Below, in pieces: positions 16,752 through 24,094 of a stretch of 64,000 nucleotides of DNA. The translations under genes and the position numbers were made by a program. The notes beneath the pieces were generated by a model. The model made no database searches, was not told where the DNA came from, and saw only the letters and a list, made by a program, of their open reading frames with translations. Numbering within the stretch: the stretch's first letter is position 1; each line of letters starts with the position of its first letter. This DNA comes from Beijerinckiaceae bacterium (lineage in GTDB: Bacteria; Pseudomonadota; Alphaproteobacteria; Rhizobiales; Beijerinckiaceae): NCBI GenBank assembly GCA_947475995.1, contig CANJNI010000006.1, forward strand, positions 1-64,000, in the 5' to 3' direction.

Positions 16752-16777
16752 TGAAAACGATTTTCACTGTGTGAAAA
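16752..16777. promoter_or_regulatory. Double palindromic operator, probable IclR-family site
   Basis: Two perfect palindromes share an arm: TGAAAA-CGA-TTTTCA at 16752-16766 and TTTTCAC-TGT-GTGAAAA at 16761-16777. The array lies 58 bp before the TTG of the enolase-superfamily gene and 14 bp before the preferred GTG start of the IclR gene. IclR-family dimers and tetramers typically bind such AT-rich palindromes between divergent genes. It probably mediates autorepression and ligand control of both transcripts. Confidence 0.75.
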
Positions 16778-16791
16778 TTCAGGGACGCGAC

Positions 16792-17580
16792 GTGCTCGAC
16801 GGAGAGCGATACAAAGTCAATGTGCTGGATCGCGCCGTTGCGGTCCTGAAAGCCTTTGACTCCTCGCACACGAACCTGACCCTCAGCGAGATCGCCGCAA
16901 GGGCCGAACTTCACGTCAGCACCTGCCTGCGGCTTCTCTCCACTTTGCGCGCGCACGGAATGCTCAGGCGGGACGACGACAGTGGACGTTATTCGCTTGG
17001 CTATGAAATTCTTGCGCTGGCGGAAATTGCGCGCGGCAGCGGCGGGCTCGCGGACTGGGCGCGTCCCGTCATGCGAGAACTCTGCGAAGCGTTCGACGAG
17101 ACAGTGGTTCTGAGCGTACGTTCCGGCGATCATCGGATCGACCTTGATCAGGTGATCGGCCAGCAGAACGTCCGGCGCGTCATTTCGCTCGGTGAACGCA
17201 AACCGCTCTATGCGGGCGCCGCCAGTCAGGTGTTGCTATCCGGCTTTTCGGACCGCGGTGTTGACGAATACCTGTCGCGCGTTTCGCTAGCCAAGCTCGC
17301 CGAGCAAACTGTGACGGATGTCGCGGAGCTTCGGCGGCTCCTCGCGCGCATCCGCCGCGACGGGTTTGCCGAAAGCGTCCAGCAGCAAAGCGACACGGGC
17401 GGCGCAGGTGTGGCGGCAGGCATTTTCGACGGTCGCCGCCAGATGGTGGGCGCCATCGGCATCTCGGTGCCGCAATACCGGTTCACGCCGACGTTGCGGG
17501 CCAAACTCGTGCCGGGCGTCATGGCCGCAGCTGACCAGATCTCGCGCATCATCGGCGGACGCGGCCGGTTAACCGCCTAA
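16792..17580 (+). CDS. IclR-family transcriptional regulator
   Basis: The GTG at 16792 has AGGGA 6 nt upstream and gives 262 residues. The longer TTG start at 16741 would place the palindromic operator inside the gene. The N-terminus carries an IclR winged helix: VLDRAVAVLKAF, then LTLSEIAARAELHVSTCLRL, then YSLGYEILALAEIA. The C-terminal effector domain follows with VVLSVRSGDHRIDLDQV and the ligand-pocket region GGAGVAAGIFDGRRQMVGAIG. The family usually represses or activates aromatic and organic-acid catabolism on binding a pathway metabolite. It is followed after 21 bp by the ABC ATPase gene and probably heads that operon. Confidence 0.88.
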   Translation: MLDGERYKVNVLDRAVAVLKAFDSSHTNLTLSEIAARAELHVSTCLRLLSTLRAHGMLRRDDDSGRYSLGYEILALAEIARGSGGLADWARPVMRELCEAFDETVVLSVRSGDHRIDLDQVIGQQNVRRVISLGERKPLYAGAASQVLLSGFSDRGVDEYLSRVSLAKLAEQTVTDVAELRRLLARIRRDGFAESVQQQSDTGGAGVAAGIFDGRRQMVGAIGISVPQYRFTPTLRAKLVPGVMAAADQISRIIGGRGRLTA

Positions 17581-17601
17581 AGATATTTCGGGAGGAAAGA
17601 C

Positions 17602-18432
17602 GTGACAGACACAATGGTCGCCGGGGCGGCTCAGGAGAGCCCGATCATTCGGGCCGAGCACGTCGACCATTATTACGAAGGCCAGAGCGGGTGGATTCAC
17701 GCACTCAGCGATGTTAATCTGGAAATTCCCCGCAAGGAATTTCTCTGCGTCATCGGGCCCAGCGGCTGCGGGAAGAGCACATTCCTGAAAATCGTCGCCG
17801 GTCTGGTGAAGCCAAGCTCCGGAAAAGTGCTGCTGAATGAAGCGCCCATCGCCGGACCCGGGCCGGATCGCGGCATCGTGTTTCAGGAGCCGGCGCTCTT
17901 TGCCTGGCGGACTGTTCTGGAGAATGTCGAGTTCGGTCTCGAGATGCAGAAGATTCCAAAGCCCGAAGCTAGAAAGAGGGCGCAGGGCGTTCTGGAAATC
18001 GTGGGCCTCGGGCACGTAATGAATCTATATCCGTATCAGCTTTCGGGCGGCATGCGGCATCGCGTGGCTGTAGCGCGCGCGTGGGCGCTGCCCAATGCGG
18101 ATCTTCTGCTGATGGACGAGCCTTTCTCGGCCATCGACGCCATCAATCGCATGACGTTGCAAGATTATCTCATCGATACGTGGACGCGCGCCAAGCGGAC
18201 GGTCCTCTATGTGACGCACGACATCGACGAGGCTGTCTACCTCGCCGACCGTATCCTGCTGATGCGTCCGTCGCCTGGCCGCATCGGGCGGTTCTTTCAG
18301 GTCGACATGCCGCGGCCTCGCGATCGCAACAGCGCCGAATTCAATGCGCTGAAAAGCCTCATCACCGAAGAAATGCACAAGTCGGCGGACCCGTCCGAAG
18401 ACAATGAAGCATTGACGGAGCATGCAATATGA
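17602..18432 (+). CDS. NitT/TauT-type ABC transporter ATPase
   Basis: This 276-residue protein has Walker A GPSGCGKST (52-60), the Q-loop in FQEPALF, signature LSGGM, Walker B LLLMDEP and the H-loop in VTHDIDEAV. The family (SsuB/TauB/NrtD-like) energises uptake of sulfonates, nitrate, cyanate, phthalate-like aromatics or thiamine precursors. A GTG start follows GGGAGGAAAG. The signature ends in M-R-H where many relatives have M-R-Q-R. It overlaps the permease start by 4 bp. Two binding proteins follow, so one ATPase and one permease appear to serve both. Confidence 0.9.
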   Translation: MTDTMVAGAAQESPIIRAEHVDHYYEGQSGWIHALSDVNLEIPRKEFLCVIGPSGCGKSTFLKIVAGLVKPSSGKVLLNEAPIAGPGPDRGIVFQEPALFAWRTVLENVEFGLEMQKIPKPEARKRAQGVLEIVGLGHVMNLYPYQLSGGMRHRVAVARAWALPNADLLLMDEPFSAIDAINRMTLQDYLIDTWTRAKRTVLYVTHDIDEAVYLADRILLMRPSPGRIGRFFQVDMPRPRDRNSAEFNALKSLITEEMHKSADPSEDNEALTEHAI

Positions 18433-19334
18433 CGATGCAGGACGCGCCGCATCTTCCCGTCCGGGCCGTGATTCCCAAGACCGTCGCCATCAAGGGCGCT
18501 CGGACGGCCCATGACTTTGCCAAATATGAGAAGACCAAGAAGCGGAAGGTGGCGCTCCGAAAGCTGACGCGCGGCGCCATCGGCATCATCGGCCTGCTGG
18601 TGGTGTGGCACCTGATGTCGGTCGCCTACAATCTCCAGCTCATCCTTCCGACTCCGTTGGCAGTGCTGCGCCGCGTCTTCGCGATGCTGACTCTTGACAG
18701 CACCCGTTGGCTATACGGCCCCAACGTCTATGCGCATCTGCTGGTCAGCTTTCAGCGCGCCATGATCGGATTTGGTCTTGCGGCCGCGCTGGCGATCCCG
18801 CTGGGACTGTTGATCGGCCGGCTGTCCAGCGTGCGGGAATATCTCCAGCCCGTCATCACCGCCTTCTATCCGGTGCCCGGCATCGCATGGATTCCGCTGG
18901 CGATCCTGTGGTTCGGCCTGTCCGACAAGGCAGTCATCTTCGTGGTCTTCATGACGGCCTTCTTCCCGATCTATTACAGCACGGAAGCGGGCGCGAGGCA
19001 GATCAATCCGCTTTTGATCGACGCTGGCCGCTGCTTCGGGGCGAACGGCTTCGGGATGTTCTACCATGTGGTGCTGCCCGCAACGGTTCCGTACATCACC
19101 ACGGGCCTGCGCATCGGGTTGGGCGGTGCGTGGCGCATGATCGTCGCAGGCGAAATGCTCGCCTCGGCGCAGGGCATCGGCTACATGCTGATGGAGGCTC
19201 GTTTCCATTTCCGCGCAGTCGATCTGATGACTGCGATGATCCTGATCAGCATCATCGGCTATCTCACCGAATTGCTGATCGTGCGCCTCATCGAAAAGCG
19301 CACCACGGAAAAGTGGGAAGTGAAGGCAAATTGA
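18429..19334 (+). CDS. NitT/TauT-type ABC transporter permease
   Basis: This 301-residue protein has about six membrane helices after a charged 45-residue N-terminal extension. The family coupling loop is visible around residues 190-215 (INPLLIDAGRCFGANGFGMF followed by HVVLPATVPYITTGLRIG). This is typical of SsuC/TauC permeases that dimerise and pair with two ATPase subunits. The start overlaps the ATPase stop by 4 bp. The substrate is set by the binding proteins encoded next. Confidence 0.9.
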   Translation: MTMQDAPHLPVRAVIPKTVAIKGARTAHDFAKYEKTKKRKVALRKLTRGAIGIIGLLVVWHLMSVAYNLQLILPTPLAVLRRVFAMLTLDSTRWLYGPNVYAHLLVSFQRAMIGFGLAAALAIPLGLLIGRLSSVREYLQPVITAFYPVPGIAWIPLAILWFGLSDKAVIFVVFMTAFFPIYYSTEAGARQINPLLIDAGRCFGANGFGMFYHVVLPATVPYITTGLRIGLGGAWRMIVAGEMLASAQGIGYMLMEARFHFRAVDLMTAMILISIIGYLTELLIVRLIEKRTTEKWEVKAN

Positions 19335-19368
19335 CGTCTGACGCCAATCATCATCAAGGGAGGGGCTC

Positions 19369-20364
19369 GTGAAACTGGTCAAATCGGCGGCGCTCTACAT
19401 GTGCCTCGCCATATCTTCCGTTGCGGGCGCAAGCGCGCAGGACGCACTGCCGGTCCGCATCGGCTGGTTGAAGGCAAGTCTCACGACGATCGCGCAGCCG
19501 ATCGCGGAGCAGGAAGGCCTTTATGCAAAGCGCGGCCTCACCGCGAAAGTGACAGCCGTCACCTCCGGCAACAATGCAACAGGCATCGAATCGCTGCTGC
19601 GCGGCGACTACGACATCTATTTCGGCGCGATGTCCGAGCTTGCGCGTTTGAACGCTGTTGCAGTGGAGCAGGGCGCGCCGCCGCCGCTCGTGGCTGTGGC
19701 GATTGGAACGCCCGGCGCCACGCATCTCGTCGTGCAGAAGGACATGCCGTTCAAGGACGTCGAGGATTTGCGCGGCAAGACGCTCGGCGTCAGTTCGCTT
19801 GGCTCCATTCACGTCGTCATGTTCCGCTACTATCTTGCAAGCCGCAATCTCACGACTGAAAAGCTCGGTCTGAAATTGCTGCGTGTCGCAGGCGGCGACA
19901 TGCCGCCTGCGCTTCTGACGAAGCAGATCGATGGCTTTCTGCATTCACAGCCCACGCCCAGCATCGCGGTGTCGGTCGGCGCAGGTCGAGTGGCCCTGGC
20001 TCCCAATGACATGGGAGATGTAGGGAAATCGCCAACATCCGCCATCATGACCAAGCGCGACTGGGCTGCGAAAAATCCGGAAACCGTGCGCCGCGTGGTG
20101 GCCGCCTTCACCGATGCAAGCAATCTCTTTTCCACCATGCCCAAGGAGCGCCTGATGCAGATCGCCCAGAGCGCGACGGGCAGCGACGTGAAGGAACTGG
20201 AGAACGCGCTTCCTTACGTCGATCCGCGTCTGGTCAAGGATTTCCGCGAAGGCGTCGAGATCTACTGGCGGACCGAAATCGCCGCCATGAAGGAGCGCGG
20301 CGAAGTGATCGACAAGTTCACCCAGTCCGATATGTTCGATCTCAGCTACGCCGCAGCGCGTTGA
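19369..20364 (+). CDS. NMT1/THI5-like ABC substrate-binding protein, first of a pair
   Basis: A GTG start with GGGAGG gives 331 residues. The signal peptide is MKLVKSAALYMCLAISSVAG with likely cleavage after ASA. The mature domain follows the SsuA/THI5 pattern: VRIGWLKASLTTIAQPIAEQ, then EGLYAKRGLTAKV, a GDYDIYFGAMSE strand, and the GSIHVV and SQPTPSIAV ligand-site loops. It is clearly a duplicate of the next gene: both share the VSSLGS hinge, the GGDMPPALL stretch, GFLHSQPTPSIAV and a C-terminal EMSAMKERGEV-like motif. Ligand unknown; a small anionic or aromatic compound handled by the PrpD-like and hydrolase enzymes downstream is inferred. Confidence 0.88.
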   Translation: MKLVKSAALYMCLAISSVAGASAQDALPVRIGWLKASLTTIAQPIAEQEGLYAKRGLTAKVTAVTSGNNATGIESLLRGDYDIYFGAMSELARLNAVAVEQGAPPPLVAVAIGTPGATHLVVQKDMPFKDVEDLRGKTLGVSSLGSIHVVMFRYYLASRNLTTEKLGLKLLRVAGGDMPPALLTKQIDGFLHSQPTPSIAVSVGAGRVALAPNDMGDVGKSPTSAIMTKRDWAAKNPETVRRVVAAFTDASNLFSTMPKERLMQIAQSATGSDVKELENALPYVDPRLVKDFREGVEIYWRTEIAAMKERGEVIDKFTQSDMFDLSYAAAR

Positions 20365-20380
20365 TCAGGGGAGGCTACTC

Positions 20381-21382
20381 ATGGCTCTGAAAAAGCTTAT
20401 CGATCGCAGAAGCATGATGCTTTCCACGGCAGCGCTCGCGCTGGCCGGGACTCCGGCGTTCTCGCAGGAGCTTACGAAGGTTAAAGTCGGCTGGCTTCGT
20501 TCCAGTCTGTCTCTCGTCCTGCATCCGATCGCGATGGACGAAGGCTTCTACAAGAAGAACGGCATCGAGCCGCTGACGAAGACCGTGCGATCCGGGGACG
20601 GATCCATCGGTCCGCAGTCCGTCATGCAGGGCGAACTCGACGTCTATATCGGCGTCATCAGCGATGTGGCCAAGATCAACTCCGAAGCGAACGAGAACGG
20701 CATCCAGCCTCCGCTCGTGGTGGCGGCGCTCGGGTCTCCGGGCGCGACCAATCTGGTGCTCAAGTCTTCGTTGCCGTTCAACGGACTCGACGACATCAAG
20801 GGCCTGCGCATTGGCGTCAGTTCGCTTGGCTCCGCCCATCTGGTGACGTTCCGTCATTATCTGGCCGAGAAGGGCACTACAGTCGAAAAGCTCGGGCTGC
20901 GGCTTGTGGCAGTGGGGGGCGGGGACATGCCGCCCGCGCTCCTGTCGGGGCAGATCGACGGCTTCCTGCACTCGCAGCCAACGCCTTCTATCGCGGTCGC
21001 AACCGGGCAGGCGAAACTTGTTCTTGCGCCGAACCAGATGGGCATTGCGGGAACTTCGCCGAATGTCGGAATTATCGTTTCGCGCAAATGGGCGGCCGCA
21101 AACAAGGCGACATTGACAAGGCTTGTCGCTGCACTTCGTCAAACGAGCGAAGCCTATCCGACAATCCCGAAAGATCGCATCGTGAAGATCGCCGCCGCGC
21201 ATCTGGGCGGCGAGCCTGAACTGATCGCGGCATCCTATGATTCCGTTGATCCGCGTCTCGTTCCCGGTCAACAGGGAGCGGACACGTACTGGTCCGTCGA
21301 GATGTCGGCCATGAAGGAGCGCGGCGAGGTCGGCAAGAACTTTCAGCAGAAGGATCTGTTCGATTTCGGGCTTATTCAGTGA
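20381..21382 (+). CDS. NMT1/THI5-like ABC substrate-binding protein, second of a pair
   Basis: This 333-residue paralogue of the preceding gene starts 16 bp after it with a strong GGGGAGG site. The N-terminus MALKKLIDRRSMMLSTAALA resembles a twin-arginine leader (DRRSMML), with likely cleavage near TPAFSQ. The mature part repeats the first protein's layout, including KVGWLRSSLSLV and GFLHSQPTPSIAV. The different leader suggests a different export route from its partner. Retention of both copies suggests they bind related but different ligands and deliver them to the shared permease. Confidence 0.88.
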   Translation: MALKKLIDRRSMMLSTAALALAGTPAFSQELTKVKVGWLRSSLSLVLHPIAMDEGFYKKNGIEPLTKTVRSGDGSIGPQSVMQGELDVYIGVISDVAKINSEANENGIQPPLVVAALGSPGATNLVLKSSLPFNGLDDIKGLRIGVSSLGSAHLVTFRHYLAEKGTTVEKLGLRLVAVGGGDMPPALLSGQIDGFLHSQPTPSIAVATGQAKLVLAPNQMGIAGTSPNVGIIVSRKWAAANKATLTRLVAALRQTSEAYPTIPKDRIVKIAAAHLGGEPELIAASYDSVDPRLVPGQQGADTYWSVEMSAMKERGEVGKNFQQKDLFDFGLIQ

Positions 21383-21419
21383 CGATAGCTGTTGAACGAT
21401 TTCGTTCGGGAGTGAGGCT

Positions 21420-22808
21420 ATGACAAGTCCTGAAACGCGCCTGCTGGCGCGTTTCACGTCAGGGACGAGCGTTGCAGACATTCCGGGCTTCGCATTGGAA
21501 GCCGCGCAGCGAAGCTTCATCGATGCTGTCGCGGTGATGCTTGCCGCGAGTGGTCTGGGGGAAGGATGCGAGGCCTGCGCAGATGTTGCGCGAGTCTCCG
21601 GCACGGGTCCTTGCGTCGTCATCGGCCATGATTTCCGCAGTTCCGCCGCGATGGCCGCCTTTGCGAACGGGGCCATGGCGCATGCGATGGATTTCGAGGA
21701 CACGCACGACCACGCCATCGCGCATCCACATGCGGCCGCCGTGCCGGCTGCGCTGGCGATGGCTGATATGCTGGGCGATGTGCGGGGCGACGACCTGCTC
21801 GCAGCAATTTCCCTTGCGGGAGATCTTGTGTGCCGCATTGCGGCTTCCTTCACGGTCAATCCGGATAATTTCGGTTGGCACACGACGCCCTGGCTCGGCG
21901 TGTTCGGCGCGGCGACGGCTGCGGGCCGACTGCTTCGGCTTGATGCCGGCCAGATGCTCGACGCATGGTCGCTCGCCATGAGTCAGATGGGATCATTCGG
22001 CGAGTTGAAGAATGCTCCGGCGTCGCATGTCCGGGCTATCCGGGATGGCTTTGCGGCGCAGGCCGGAGTGTTGGGCGCCATGCTGGCGTCCCGCGGCGTG
22101 CGCGGGTACGACGATCCTCTGCAGGGCGGCGCGGGCTTTCTGGCTGGCGTCGCGCGCAATCAATATGAACCGCGAAGTCTGACCGACGGGCTGGGCGAAA
22201 GGTTCATGGGCAGCGAGGTCAGCTTCAAGCCCTGGCCGTCCTGCCGGGGGACGCATGCCTACATTGATGCCTCCCTTCGCCTTGCAAGCCGCATCAAATT
22301 CGAAGCCGGGGACGTCACTCGTATCGATGTCGTGATCAACGAAAAGAACCGGATGCTTTGCGAGCCGCGTTCCTTGAAAGTTCGGCCCGATAACGCCATC
22401 AATGCCAAATTCAGCATTCCGTTTACGACGGCGGCAGCTCTGGTGCGGCGAGATGTGAACATCGAGACCTTTTCGCCGGATATTTTGAAGGATGAGCGCA
22501 TTCTGGCGTTGGCCGAAAAGGTTCATCACCATGTCGATCCAGACATTCCGCTGCGCGACGTGACGCGTGGCAGTGTGACCTTGCACATTGGGGCTGCGTC
22601 AGAGACGGAACAGATCGTGCATGCCCTGGGTCACCCGCTTTGTCCGATGACGCCGGAATCTCTCGAACGCAAGTTCAATGATTGCGTGCAACATGCGAAG
22701 GCTCCCCCCAGTGCGGCCGCAAGACAGGATTTGTGGAAAGCCCTCTCCGAAATTCGCGCATGCGCGGATGTGAGGTCTGCGACGCGGCTCCTGCTTGGGG
22801 GCACGTGA
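21420..22808 (+). CDS. MmgE/PrpD-family protein, second copy
   Basis: This 462-residue protein has GGGAGTGAGG upstream of its ATG. The N-terminal helical domain contains FANGAMAHAMDFEDTHDHAI near 80-100 (conserved aspartate and histidines). WHTTPWLGVFGAATAAGRLL follows near 155, and the small C-terminal domain follows PWPSCRGTHAYIDASL near 270. Family reactions are dehydration (2-methylcitrate), decarboxylation (cis-aconitate) or epimerisation. It is distinct from the copy at 14130, with different motif details. It is cotranscribed with the ABC system and a formamidase-like hydrolase under the IclR gene, so it probably acts on the imported compound after hydrolysis. Confidence 0.85.
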   Translation: MTSPETRLLARFTSGTSVADIPGFALEAAQRSFIDAVAVMLAASGLGEGCEACADVARVSGTGPCVVIGHDFRSSAAMAAFANGAMAHAMDFEDTHDHAIAHPHAAAVPAALAMADMLGDVRGDDLLAAISLAGDLVCRIAASFTVNPDNFGWHTTPWLGVFGAATAAGRLLRLDAGQMLDAWSLAMSQMGSFGELKNAPASHVRAIRDGFAAQAGVLGAMLASRGVRGYDDPLQGGAGFLAGVARNQYEPRSLTDGLGERFMGSEVSFKPWPSCRGTHAYIDASLRLASRIKFEAGDVTRIDVVINEKNRMLCEPRSLKVRPDNAINAKFSIPFTTAAALVRRDVNIETFSPDILKDERILALAEKVHHHVDPDIPLRDVTRGSVTLHIGAASETEQIVHALGHPLCPMTPESLERKFNDCVQHAKAPPSAAARQDLWKALSEIRACADVRSATRLLLGGT

Positions 22809-22848
22809 TCACATGCGGTCAGCGATCACGAACTTCCGGAGCTAATCG

Positions 22849-23682
22849 GTGACGGCGATTGATCTTGACCACGAATATGACAACCGGGGGCGAGTGCCCG
22901 AACATCCCGTTATTTTGGCCGGTTGGGCGCGGGACGCGGCGGAGTTTCGTCGCCAAGCACGCGGAGAACTCCAAGTGCCCTATGGCCCGGGCTCCCGTCA
23001 GCGCCTCGATCTGTTTTATCCATCCGGCGCGGTGCGCGGCGCAGTCATGTTCATTCACGGGGGCTACTGGCAGTCACTCGGGAAAGACTCTCTGAGCCAC
23101 ATGGCGAAGGGTCTTGTCGAGCCCGGCATTGCTGTTGCAATGCCGGGCTATGATCTTTGTCCGCAAGTCCGGGTCGCGGAGATTGTTGAGCAGATTGCAG
23201 CAGCAGCCGTAACAGCTTCAAGGAAGCTGCAAACCCCGATGGTGGTCGCCGGACATTCAGCGGGCGGGCATCTTGCGGCGGAAATGATGCTGCGTGATTG
23301 GTCGGGGCTGGAGCACGAGATGGGCTTTGATCCCTTTCCGGCCGCCTATCCTGTCTCCGGTTTGTTTGATCTTCGGCCGCTTCTTCAAACGCGGGTCAAT
23401 ATCGCCTTGCAGATGGACCAGGAAGAAGCGATGCGACTGAGTCCGGTTCTGCGCATTCCGGCCCGCCGCAAAAGGATTCTGGCAGTTGTGGGGAGCGCAG
23501 AATCGTCTGAATACCATCGGCAGAGCAGCGAGTTCTGCGAGGCCTGGAGTTCCGGGGGGATGGAGGCTTCCTGCGAGTTCGTGGCGGGCGCCAACCACTT
23601 TACCATCATCGCCCCCTTAGCCGATCCTGCAAGCCGAATGGTCGCGCAGGTTCTGGATCTGGCGGCGCCGGAACGCTCTTGA
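22849..23682 (+). CDS. Alpha/beta hydrolase, arylformamidase-like
   Basis: This 277-residue protein has a GTG start with CGGAG upstream. The oxyanion-hole motif HGGYW (70-74) and nucleophile elbow GHSAGG with S137 are those of kynurenine-formamidase and related alpha/beta hydrolases. The terminal catalytic histidine is probably in GANHFTI near 250. These enzymes hydrolyse N-formyl, ester or lactone bonds in the cytoplasm. It is the last gene of the IclR-headed operon. An amide or ester substrate brought in by the NitT/TauT system is inferred. Confidence 0.85.
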   Translation: MTAIDLDHEYDNRGRVPEHPVILAGWARDAAEFRRQARGELQVPYGPGSRQRLDLFYPSGAVRGAVMFIHGGYWQSLGKDSLSHMAKGLVEPGIAVAMPGYDLCPQVRVAEIVEQIAAAAVTASRKLQTPMVVAGHSAGGHLAAEMMLRDWSGLEHEMGFDPFPAAYPVSGLFDLRPLLQTRVNIALQMDQEEAMRLSPVLRIPARRKRILAVVGSAESSEYHRQSSEFCEAWSSGGMEASCEFVAGANHFTIIAPLADPASRMVAQVLDLAAPERS

Positions 23683-23719
23683 TCAGGATCTAAGCACGAG
23701 TGGCGGCAGGGTTGTCGGG

Positions 23720-24088
23720 TTATCCGCCTGTGCGAGAAATACCAGCCTTCTTGTTCAATGCCGACTGTATGCAGCGTTCGAGGTCGGACGACCGAAAGGG
23801 CTTTTGCAGAATGTCGATCGATGACCATTCAGGCGCAATCGCGTTGCCATAGCCGGTCGCAAAAATGAACGGGACGCCTTGCTCCTTCAATTGCTGCGCG
23901 ATCCCGTAACTGGATTTGCCGTCGAGGTTCACATCCAGAATTGCGAGATCGAAACCGCCCGAGGCCACCAGACTCGCGGCCGCGCTGACTGATTTCGCTG
24001 GGCCGATCACCTCGTGTCCCATGTCAGCCAGCATGTCTTCCAGCAGCATGGAAACCATCATCTCGTCTTCGACGATCAGGATAATCAT
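23720..24088 (-). CDS. Single-domain response regulator
   Basis: This 122-residue receiver domain has no output domain. E7 and D8 form the acidic pocket, D52 in LAILDVNLDG is the phospho-acceptor, and T78 and K96 (in LQKPF) complete the active site. It begins 6 bp after the kinase stop codon and is surely its partner. Stand-alone receivers beside HWE kinases often act as phosphate sinks, shuttle phosphate to another regulator such as PhyR, or control taxis. Nothing in the window shows which applies here. Confidence 0.9.
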   Translation of the reverse strand: MIILIVEDEMMVSMLLEDMLADMGHEVIGPAKSVSAAASLVASGGFDLAILDVNLDGKSSYGIAQQLKEQGVPFIFATGYGNAIAPEWSSIDILQKPFRSSDLERCIQSALNKKAGISRTGG

Positions 24089-24094
24089 GATGGT

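Noticed and set aside
20375-21979. 534-residue minus-strand open frame
   Set aside because: It lies opposite two well-supported genes (binding protein and PrpD) and reflects codon bias in GC-rich DNA.
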